Positions 1 through 6,552 of a stretch of DNA of 14,327 nt are shown here, piece by piece. Origin of the DNA: CAYFFO01 sp964342485. GTDB lineage: Bacteria > Chloroflexota > Dehalococcoidia > Lucifugimonadales > CAJWER01. Below the pieces are notes generated by a model, which saw only the letters and a list, made by a program, of their open reading frames with translations, ran no database searches and was not told the DNA's origin. Numbering within the stretch: the stretch's first letter is position 1; each line of letters opens with the position of its first letter. Position numbers and translations under genes: made by a program. The stretch is taken from positions 1-14,327 of the forward strand of contig CAYFFO010000039.1 of the NCBI GenBank assembly GCA_964342485.1, given 5' to 3'.

Positions 1-11
1 TTTAATCTGTG

Positions 12-893
12 TCAATCAGTCCAATAGGATATCCCAACCAAGCCGGGACCAGTATGCACCCCCATAGCTGCCGTAAATTCACTGATATATAGTTCCCTAC
101 AGTCAAAATTGTTTTCAATCTGTTGAACCAATAATCTTGCATTATCTATATTATTACCGTGCATAACACATATATTAGCTGGATTATTACCTATATGATT
201 TCTCATTAAACTCAACATAATCTCATTTGCCTTTTTCCTAGTCCTCGGTTTTGCCACGTTAGTTACATCACCTCTAAACATCTGTAACATCGGTTTAATT
301 TTTAATAGAGCGGCACCGGCATATGCAATGCGTGGAATTCTTCCACTTTTCCACACATAATAAAGGGTGTCCAAATAAGCTAATAAATATACTCTCTCAA
401 TGACTTTTAAAGCAGCTGAATACACTTTGTCAATTGGATCTCCCATGCTGGCTGCTTTCACTGCTTCTAATACAACAAGGCCTTCTGATCCGGCTGCAGA
501 CTCTGAGTCAATCAGCTTGATATCTATTCCTGGTAACTCAATTTTTGCTATTGCTATAGCATTTTCAGCAGATTTATATGAAGAGCTAAAATTTGAAGAT
601 ACCGTTATACAAAGAACTTTATTTGAAACTTTTGATGCCAGTCTAAAAGCATCTAGATAGCTCGAAGGGGAAGGAGCCGCTGTGCTAGGGACTGGGTTTG
701 TATTAGATAATATCCTGTAGAAATCATTTGAAGAAATATCTATCCCGTCCTTAAAAGTTTTGGATCCGATCATCAGTTGCATTGGTACAATTTTAACTAG
801 ATTGGATAAGTCAGTTTTAGGTAGAGACGCTGCACTATCTACTACGATCACAACCTTTTTACTATCTGATTTCGATTTATAATTTGGCAACAT
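12..893 (-). CDS. DegV family protein (fatty-acid-binding)
   Basis: This is a complete 293-residue DegV-family protein, close to the family's usual length of about 280. Family knowledge: DegV proteins bind a fatty acid between two domains, and some (FakB) present it to a fatty-acid kinase for phospholipid synthesis. Seen in the sequence: an N-terminal VVDSAASLP (residues 17-25), an S/T-rich binding loop TAAPSPSSY (71-79), TVSSNFSSSYKSA (97-109), DSESAAGSEGL (129-139), the YYVWKSGRIP segment (178-187) followed by a KIKPML stretch and a PRTRKKA helix start, and HTGPGLVG near the C terminus (280-287). There is no signal peptide, so it should be cytoplasmic. The ATG at 891-893 gives a normal N terminus, but its Shine-Dalgarno is weak. 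It is divergent from hisZ. No fatty-acid kinase gene is visible nearby, so whether it acts as FakB cannot be told. Confidence 0.9.
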   Translation of the reverse strand: MLPNYKSKSDSKKVVIVVDSAASLPKTDLSNLVKIVPMQLMIGSKTFKDGIDISSNDFYRILSNTNPVPSTAAPSPSSYLDAFRLASKVSNKVLCITVSSNFSSSYKSAENAIAIAKIELPGIDIKLIDSESAAGSEGLVVLEAVKAASMGDPIDKVYSAALKVIERVYLLAYLDTLYYVWKSGRIPRIAYAGAALLKIKPMLQMFRGDVTNVAKPRTRKKANEIMLSLMRNHIGNNPANICVMHGNNIDNARLLVQQIENNFDCRELYISEFTAAMGVHTGPGLVGISYWTD

Positions 894-1034
894 GGTATGT
901 CCAATTTACGCATGTATAGAAGTGTACGGTCAACAAATAACGTTTTAACCGATAAATCTCGAGATAAACACCCGCATAAAAGTTAAAATCTATATATCTA
1001 CAATGATAAACTGTAATCAGTTGGAGAACTAAGT
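894..1034. promoter_or_regulatory. Divergent intergenic region, degV-like / hisZ
   Basis: This 141-base AT-rich gap separates two divergently read genes, so it should hold promoters for both. Candidate elements on the plus strand are a TACAAT hexamer at 999-1004 and the TATATAT run at 991-997, without a convincing -35 box. On the minus strand a TTGACC hexamer lies about 40 bases from the DegV start. A perfect 10-base palindrome, ATCTCGAGAT, sits at 956-965 and could be an operator half or chance. GGAG at 1023-1026, 8 bases before the ATG at 1035, is the hisZ ribosome binding site. Promoter positions are inference only. Confidence 0.4.
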
Positions 1035-2213
1035 ATGAAAGAAACTCGAGTTATAAAACTACCAGGTATGAACGACATGTCTGGAGAGGGGTATCAACGA
1101 TTATTATCGTTATCAGATACTTTAAAGAAATTTGCTCTGGATAAAGACTACACATTAATTGACACACCTCTTATAGAACAATCAGAACTTTTTATACGTA
1201 AATCTGGAGGGGAATTCTCTGCCCAAACATATTCTTTTATAGACCCGGACGGAAGAAAAGTTAGCTTGAGACCAGAATTCACGTCTTCAGTAATACGTTA
1301 TTTTATTGAAAACAAAGATCTTCCTCTTCCTGTGAAGTTTCAATATGTCGGTCCAGTTTTTCGATATGAAGAAGGATATAGCCAATTCACTCAATTTGGA
1401 GCTGAATTAATTGGACCACAAAGCCTAGATTCTGATTTAGATATTATCGAGATGGCTTGGTCTGCACTCACTTTATGCGGCATGAAAGATTATGGGATTA
1501 GAATAGGAAACTTAGGAATTATAGACGATTTACTTAATAAATTTGGTCTATCTGCTTCAATGAAACTTTTTATAGTAAGTAATATTGGTAAGTTGAAAAA
1601 TGACGAAGTTCAACCGGATCAATTAGTGGAAGTAGCGAAAAAACTAGGACTCATAAATAATAGTCCGGACCCACAGACGGAACATTTACTAGATTCAGTA
1701 GGACTAAAAACAGCTCAACAATTTGTAAAAGAAATCATGGTTGATCCTATACCTACCGTAGTAGGTAGACGCTCCAGCGAACAAATCATAGAAAGACTCT
1801 TAAGGAAAGCTAAAGCATTCAACAGAGAGGACAGGGTGCTTCCAGCTTTACAATTAATAACCACTGTATCCAAAGTTCAGGGTAAGCCGTCAACAGCAAT
1901 TCAAGCTATGAAAAATATATTCATATCCAATAAAATTGATTCTCAAAGATTGGAAGATTTTGATCTGTTGTCATCTTCACTAGTTAACCGTGGTATAAAA
2001 GAATCATACGTTACGATTGATTTTGGTTTAGCACGTGACATTTCTTATTACACAGGTATGATTTTTGATATCGAGATCCGGAAAGAATCTAGTTTAGTTT
2101 CTTTAGGAGGCGGCGGCCGGTACGATGGATTGGTAAATGCCTTAGGTGGAAAACAAATTCCTGCTTTAGGATTTGCATTTAACTTAGACAAAATATTGGA
2201 AGCTATAAATTGA
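1035..2213 (+). CDS. hisZ: ATP phosphoribosyltransferase regulatory subunit HisZ (HisRS-like)
   Basis: A 392-residue class II aminoacyl-tRNA-synthetase-like protein. It has the catalytic-core motifs of histidyl-tRNA synthetase but stops right after motif 3, so the C-terminal anticodon-binding domain is missing; this is the HisZ architecture. Visible parts are LPGMNDM at the N terminus, LRPEFTSSVIRY (78-89), a motif-2 region FQYVGPVFRYEEGYSQFTQFG (roughly 102-122), an insert region (about 150-310), ARDISYYTG (333-341, where HisRS usually has RGLDYYTG) and GGGGRYDGL (358-366). Family role: HisZ lacks tRNA charging activity and is the regulatory partner of short-form HisG in the first histidine step. 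A GGAG lies 8 bases before the ATG. hisG follows after 28 bases, presumably cotranscribed. Oddity: the neighbouring HisG is the long form, which normally works without HisZ. A degenerate HisRS paralogue with another role is the alternative. Confidence 0.87.
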   Translation: MKETRVIKLPGMNDMSGEGYQRLLSLSDTLKKFALDKDYTLIDTPLIEQSELFIRKSGGEFSAQTYSFIDPDGRKVSLRPEFTSSVIRYFIENKDLPLPVKFQYVGPVFRYEEGYSQFTQFGAELIGPQSLDSDLDIIEMAWSALTLCGMKDYGIRIGNLGIIDDLLNKFGLSASMKLFIVSNIGKLKNDEVQPDQLVEVAKKLGLINNSPDPQTEHLLDSVGLKTAQQFVKEIMVDPIPTVVGRRSSEQIIERLLRKAKAFNREDRVLPALQLITTVSKVQGKPSTAIQAMKNIFISNKIDSQRLEDFDLLSSSLVNRGIKESYVTIDFGLARDISYYTGMIFDIEIRKESSLVSLGGGGRYDGLVNALGGKQIPALGFAFNLDKILEAIN

Positions 2214-2241
2214 ACTTGCCATTGTTAAAACGAGGAAATAG

Positions 2242-3234
2242 ATGTTAAGACTAGCAATACCTAGTGACGGAGCGCTTCATGAACCATCACTTCTATTCTT
2301 AAAGGAGTGTGGCCTAACTATTCAAAGAACAAATCTGCGTAGCTACACCGCAGAAATACCTAGATTACCTGGACTAGTAGTGCATTTCCAACGTGGTTCT
2401 GACATAGGAATTAAAGTTGAAGAAGGCAGTGCAGATATGGGCATATTGGGTCGTGACCGTTTCCTAGAAACGAGTCGAAAGAACGGTAATACCATGATTG
2501 TCATTGATAATCTTGGTTTCGGCCATTCAAATTTGGTAATTGGCGTTCCAGATTCTTGGATCGACGTAACATCAACTGCTGATTTAGCTGAACTATCGAT
2601 GGATTTTAGAGCTCAGGGCAAAGAACTCCAAATAGCAACAAAATACCCAAAACTTGTGGAACGATTTCTACTAGATAGGGGCGTGAATTTCTTTTCTCTG
2701 GTTGAATCCAGTGGAACATTAGAAGCTGCTCCAGCTATGGGTTACGCTGACATTATTGCAGATATATCGTCTACAGGTACTACTTTACGTGAAAACCGAT
2801 TAAAGACAATCGAAGAAGGGTGCGTTATCTCATCTCAAGCTTGTATTGTCATAAACAAGTCTATCGACAAATCAGATCCTCACAAATTGCAGATAGTTAG
2901 AGACTTGGTACAATCCATAGAAGCACATCTTCAGGCATTAAATCACTATAGCATTACAGCCAACATTGCAGGTAAAGGACCAAAAGAAATTGCTGAGCTA
3001 ATCTTGGAAAAACCAGATATATCAGGATTAAGAGGACCTACGATATCAAAAGTTTATAAGTTAGGTGAGGAAAACTGGTATGCTGTTACCGTTATAGTAG
3101 AAAAAGAAAAGTTGCTAAACGCAGTTACACAATTCAAGAATATCGGTGGCAACTCAGTCACAGTATCTCAACCTAACTATGTTTTCCATGCAAAAAGTGG
3201 CGCTACCAACATGCTTGAATCTATAGGCATTTAA
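2242..3234 (+). CDS. hisG: ATP phosphoribosyltransferase HisG, long form
   Basis: HisG joins ATP and PRPP to make phosphoribosyl-ATP, the committed and feedback-inhibited step of histidine synthesis. The 330-residue protein shows the catalytic half with GSADMGILGRD (62-72), ATKYPKLV (132-139) and the PRPP-binding stretch from VESSGTLEAAP through ADISSTGTTL (154-182). A C-terminal segment of about 80 residues (about 237-315, with GLRGPTIS, YAVTVIVEK and NIGGNSVTV) matches the HisG_C regulatory domain of long-form enzymes, which binds histidine. At 330 residues it is somewhat longer than the roughly 290-300 usual for the long form; the extra length includes a short tail after residue 315. A GAGG at 2232-2235, 6 bases before the ATG, is a good ribosome binding site. 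It follows hisZ directly. Long-form HisG is usually self-sufficient, so the pairing with HisZ is unusual. Confidence 0.95.
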   Translation: MLRLAIPSDGALHEPSLLFLKECGLTIQRTNLRSYTAEIPRLPGLVVHFQRGSDIGIKVEEGSADMGILGRDRFLETSRKNGNTMIVIDNLGFGHSNLVIGVPDSWIDVTSTADLAELSMDFRAQGKELQIATKYPKLVERFLLDRGVNFFSLVESSGTLEAAPAMGYADIIADISSTGTTLRENRLKTIEEGCVISSQACIVINKSIDKSDPHKLQIVRDLVQSIEAHLQALNHYSITANIAGKGPKEIAELILEKPDISGLRGPTISKVYKLGEENWYAVTVIVEKEKLLNAVTQFKNIGGNSVTVSQPNYVFHAKSGATNMLESIGI

Positions 3235-3265
3235 ATTAAGCATTGTGTAACAAAATTGTTGAATG

Positions 3266-3286
3266 ATTAGTTAGACTTGAACTAAT
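3266..3286 (+). promoter_or_regulatory. Stem-loop just upstream of a TTG start
   Basis: ATTAGTT (3266-3272) and AACTAAT (3280-3286) form a perfect 7-base inverted repeat around a 7-base loop. It ends 7 bases before the TTG start of the phospholipase-like gene, where a ribosome binding site would lie; none is seen there. The stem is AT-rich and so weak. It is followed by AGAAAAA rather than a T-run, so it does not look like an intrinsic terminator. A role in limiting initiation is possible but unproved. Confidence 0.3.
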
Positions 3287-3293
3287 AGAAAAA

Positions 3294-4025
3294 TTGCCTA
3301 ACCTTCCAACACATATAAGAATTTCATGGGAAGTAGCTATTCAATTGGAAAACTCTACTATATTTGATAATCTCGGAATGTACCTTCTTGGTTCCACTTC
3401 ACCTGATATACGTGCTATGACGAAGGAGAGTAGACAACAATATCATTTTGCGCCACTCGACTTTGACGAGATTGGGAAGGGAGTTGATAATATGCTAAAG
3501 CTTTACCCTCAATTATCGAACCTCCCTAATGGAAATACTACCGCAGCTTTTATAGCAGGATATATATCCCATATTGTTCTCGATGAATGCTGGATAAAGA
3601 CCATGTTCAGACCATTATTTGGTAATGGTAACAACGTATCTAACCTAATTAATGATCGGGCTCTGCAACTTGAAATGGATAAAAGTTCATCGATGATATC
3701 AAAAGAAGCTATACAACATATAGCAAATATACAAGATTTGCCTGTACCAGGATTTATACCTGCAAAAACTATTTTAGATTGGAAGCAATGGGTATCTAAT
3801 TTTTTAAATCGTGATTTTACCTGGGAAAGATTACGTTTCATGGCTCAAAGAATTTCTATGGGCGATCAAAGCCACGCTGCACATAAAGTGGCTGATAAAT
3901 TCTTAAAAGATATGCCCGGTAGCCTTAATAATCTATTGAAACAACTACCTGGCGATAACCTTGCCAATTTTGAGACATTTACTAAGCAGAAAATAAAAAA
4001 AACTCTGAACGGATACCTCTTATGA
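3294..4025 (+). CDS. Zinc-dependent phospholipase C-like protein
   Basis: A 243-residue protein resembling the zinc-dependent phospholipase C / S1-P1-like family (Zn_dep_PLPC). Seen: an N-terminal LPTHI with His7, LLGSTSPDIR (Asp38), YHFAP (His51), and FIAGYISHIVLDECW with His93 and Asp97. The order His - PD - His - GYxxHxxxD is what the family uses to hold catalytic zinc ions. The C-terminal half is helical and lysine-rich with no motif I recognise. There is no signal peptide or membrane span, whereas secreted phospholipases C have one, so an intracellular hydrolase is more likely and the substrate is unknown. The start is TTG at 3294 with no clear Shine-Dalgarno, chosen because it gives the MPNLPTH N terminus typical of the family. 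Its stop overlaps the hisD start by 4 bases (ATGA), implying translational coupling. It is not a known histidine enzyme. Confidence 0.72.
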   Translation: MPNLPTHIRISWEVAIQLENSTIFDNLGMYLLGSTSPDIRAMTKESRQQYHFAPLDFDEIGKGVDNMLKLYPQLSNLPNGNTTAAFIAGYISHIVLDECWIKTMFRPLFGNGNNVSNLINDRALQLEMDKSSSMISKEAIQHIANIQDLPVPGFIPAKTILDWKQWVSNFLNRDFTWERLRFMAQRISMGDQSHAAHKVADKFLKDMPGSLNNLLKQLPGDNLANFETFTKQKIKKTLNGYLL

Positions 4026-5359
4026 GAATAACGAAAGGTTTTAAACAAACTCGTGAACATTTACTTGAAAAACGACAACCAGGTTTTTCCAGTATGAACC
4101 CGGCTATTCTCAAGAAATCTTCTGACATACTAGGAAAGGATTTTTCTACAATTGATGACGTCGTCATCGAAATTATAAACAGAGTCAAGAAAGGCGGCGA
4201 CACTGCAATAAGGAAACTGTCGAATCAATTTGACGGCCTGTGGTTAGATCAATTGGTAGTGCCCGATAAAACAATTTGTGAAGCATATCAATTAATCGAT
4301 CCGATGATAGTAGATGCACTTAAGATTTCTACAAAACGTGCACAAAGTTTCCATAAATCTAGCCTTCCAAAAGCATGGTTTGATAGTCAACAAGGTTACG
4401 GAGAATCTATCAACCCGGTACAAAGGGTAGGGGCCTATATCCCAGGAGGGTCTGCACCGTTACCTTCTACTGTAATAATGACAGTAATTCCTGCAAAAAT
4501 CGCAGGAGTCAAAGAAGTGTTCTTATTTACACCATCCACCAAAACCGGATCACCAGACCCTTCTGTGCTTGTGGCTGCTGATATAGTTGGGGCTGATAAA
4601 ATTTTCCAAATTGGTGGAGCTCAAGCAATAGCTGCAATGGCATATGGTACGGAAACGGTTCCTCCTGTAGACCTGATTTGCGGACCTGGAAATATATTCG
4701 TAACCCGGGCAAAAAAATTTATGTTTGGAGAGGTTGGAATAGATGGCCTTTACGGACCAACAGAAACTCTTATAATCGCTGATGAAACAGCTGATCCGGC
4801 CCTCTGTGCAGTAGATCTACTCGCTCAGGCAGAACACGATGTAATGGCAATGCCTATACTTTTAACCTCTTCCGAATTGATTGGTGAACGTGTACTTAAT
4901 GAACTGATGATTAGAGTTAAAGAACTGGATAGATCATCCATAGCAACTATTGCTGTGGAAGAACATGGGTGTATAGGAATCTTAAACGACCTTGAAGAAA
5001 TGATTCAAATATCAAATGAATTCGCACCAGAACATATCTCATTAATGGTTTCAGATGCTGAAAACCATGTTAATAAGATACGCAATGCTGGAGCTATATT
5101 TGTCGGGAAATGGTCGCACGAAGTCCTCGGTGACTATGTAGCAGGACCTAGCCACGTTATGCCAACGGGTGGAACCGCCAAATTTATCTCTGGTTTAAAT
5201 GTGAGAACATTCCTAAAATTTAGTCCTGTCGTTAACTTAGATAAAAATCAAGCTTTGAACCTGAGTAAAACAGCGGCTACGATTGGTAGAGCAGAAGGTC
5301 TGACCGCTCACTCAAAAGCGGCTGAAATGCGTGAAAATATCAAAGATATCTCATTTTAA
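4022..5359 (+). CDS. hisD: Histidinol dehydrogenase HisD
   Basis: HisD oxidises L-histidinol to L-histidine in two NAD-dependent steps, the end of the pathway. The 445-residue protein is close to the family's usual length of about 430. Catalytic and zinc residues known from E. coli HisD are all in place: Gln269 and His272 in LLAQAEHD, the Glu337-His338 pair in FAPEHISL, Asp371 in LGDYVAGPSH, and His430 in GLTAHSKAA. The family-typical RVGAYIPGGSAPLPSTV (135-151), GGAQAIAAMAYGT (198-210) and CGPGN (220-224) are also clear. The ATG lies inside the stop of the upstream phospholipase-like gene (ATGA), so translation is probably coupled; no separate strong Shine-Dalgarno is needed. hisC follows after 13 bases. 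A 15-base near-palindrome at 4154-4168 falls inside the coding sequence and is probably chance. Confidence 0.97.
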   Translation: MRITKGFKQTREHLLEKRQPGFSSMNPAILKKSSDILGKDFSTIDDVVIEIINRVKKGGDTAIRKLSNQFDGLWLDQLVVPDKTICEAYQLIDPMIVDALKISTKRAQSFHKSSLPKAWFDSQQGYGESINPVQRVGAYIPGGSAPLPSTVIMTVIPAKIAGVKEVFLFTPSTKTGSPDPSVLVAADIVGADKIFQIGGAQAIAAMAYGTETVPPVDLICGPGNIFVTRAKKFMFGEVGIDGLYGPTETLIIADETADPALCAVDLLAQAEHDVMAMPILLTSSELIGERVLNELMIRVKELDRSSIATIAVEEHGCIGILNDLEEMIQISNEFAPEHISLMVSDAENHVNKIRNAGAIFVGKWSHEVLGDYVAGPSHVMPTGGTAKFISGLNVRTFLKFSPVVNLDKNQALNLSKTAATIGRAEGLTAHSKAAEMRENIKDISF

Positions 5360-5365
5360 GAGGTG
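5358..5365 (+). promoter_or_regulatory. Ribosome binding site fixing the hisC start
   Basis: AAGAGGTG, overlapping the hisD stop codon, ends 7 bases before the ATG at 5373. It decides for this start over an in-frame ATG at 5331 that lies inside hisD and has no comparable signal. Confidence 0.75.
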
Positions 5366-5372
5366 TATCTCA

Positions 5373-6491
5373 ATGTCAAATAACTCCGACGCTAAAAATA
5401 ACATTTACCAACTCATTAGGCCCCATTTGGTAGAAATCAAGACTTATGATCCTGTACAGCCTCCAGAAATGCTTGCAAAACAGGCAGGAATAGCCGAGGA
5501 AAATGTAATCAAACTAAATGGTAATGAAAATCCATTTGGGTGTTCTCAAGAAGCCTTAGATGCTATCTCTAAAACCCCATTCCATGTGTACCCTGACCCA
5601 TTGCAATACAACATGAGAAATACTATTGCAGAGTATGCAAATACAAATATAGATAACGTGATTGTAGGATCAGGAAGCGATGAATTAATTGATCTTCTTT
5701 TCAGATTATTCGTTTCTCCCGGTGACTCAATAATCGACAGTGATCCAACTTTTGGTATGTACGGTTTCTGTGCAAGAGTTGCTGGAGCTGAAACAATCAT
5801 GGTGCCTAGGAATGAAAATTTTGACATAAATATTGACGAAATAAATAAAGCCGCTTTAAATCCGAAAGCTAAAATTATATTTGTAAGTTCTCCTAACAAT
5901 CCTACTGGTAATATCGTCTCTGAATCAGAAGTTAGAGACCTATTGGAAACGGGTTTACTAGTAGTTATAGATGAAGCTTATTACGAATTTGCAAATTCTA
6001 CAGTATCAAATTTGATCCAAGAGTATGAAAACTTGGTAATACTACGGACTATGAGCAAATGGGCTGGATTAGCAGGTTTAAGGATAGGCTACGGGATCAT
6101 GAGTAAAAGATTAGTAAAACATTTAATCGATATAAAACCTCCATACAGTGTAAATGTGGCAGCAGAAGCAGCTCTAATAGCTTCGCTTCATGATGCTGAA
6201 ACTTTAATTGAAAGGGTCAGTAAAATCATTGAAGAAAGAAATAGGATGTTTGGTATGATTAACAACATCCCTGGAATCAAAGCTTGGCCTTCTTTCGGCA
6301 ATTTTATTCTATGTGGTTTCAATCCAGGCATGGCGCAAAAAGTATACGATGGGCTATGTAATAAAGGTATATTTGTAAGACGATTTGGAACAGACCGTCT
6401 CAAAGATACTTTCCGGATAACAGTGGGTAACTCTAGTGAGACCGATACTGCGATTAAAGCTATAAGATCACTGATGGCACAACTAAGCTAG
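5373..6491 (+). CDS. hisC: Histidinol-phosphate aminotransferase HisC
   Basis: A PLP-dependent fold-type I aminotransferase that converts imidazole-acetol phosphate to histidinol phosphate with glutamate as amino donor. Length from the chosen start is 372 residues, typical of HisC. Seen: LNGNENPFG (48-56), VGSGSDELI (98-106), SSPNNPTGN (172-180), IDEAYYEF (199-206), the PLP-lysine motif TMSKWAGLAGLRIGYG with Lys229 and Arg237, and FRITVGN (347-353) whose Arg348 should bind the substrate carboxylate. The start at 5373 is supported by AAGAGGTG just upstream. An alternative in-frame ATG at 5331 would add 14 residues and overlap hisD by 29 bases. Context with hisD favours HisC over related aromatic aminotransferases, though such enzymes can share substrates. 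Confidence 0.95.
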   Translation: MSNNSDAKNNIYQLIRPHLVEIKTYDPVQPPEMLAKQAGIAEENVIKLNGNENPFGCSQEALDAISKTPFHVYPDPLQYNMRNTIAEYANTNIDNVIVGSGSDELIDLLFRLFVSPGDSIIDSDPTFGMYGFCARVAGAETIMVPRNENFDINIDEINKAALNPKAKIIFVSSPNNPTGNIVSESEVRDLLETGLLVVIDEAYYEFANSTVSNLIQEYENLVILRTMSKWAGLAGLRIGYGIMSKRLVKHLIDIKPPYSVNVAAEAALIASLHDAETLIERVSKIIEERNRMFGMINNIPGIKAWPSFGNFILCGFNPGMAQKVYDGLCNKGIFVRRFGTDRLKDTFRITVGNSSETDTAIKAIRSLMAQLS

Positions 6492-6552
6492 TTTAATAGA
6501 TTTATTATGTGTAATATTGGTGATTATCTTTTCAGAATTGTCACTAGTTACA

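Noticed and set aside
400..660. Open frame on the plus strand inside the DegV gene
   Set aside because: It is a shadow frame opposite a clear DegV protein and has no recognisable motif or ribosome binding site.
1035..2213. Possible histidyl-tRNA synthetase (hisS)
   Set aside because: The anticodon-binding domain is absent and the RGLDYYTG motif is changed to ARDISYYTG; placement beside hisG fits HisZ better.
4154..4168. GATGACG-T-CGTCATC, a 15-base palindrome with a one-base centre
   Set aside because: It lies inside hisD, encodes an ordinary DDVVI segment and has no partner site, so chance is the simplest explanation.
3982..4203. Open frame on the minus strand over the phospholipase-like gene and hisD junction
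   Set aside because: Both plus-strand genes are well supported by family motifs; the reverse frame has none.
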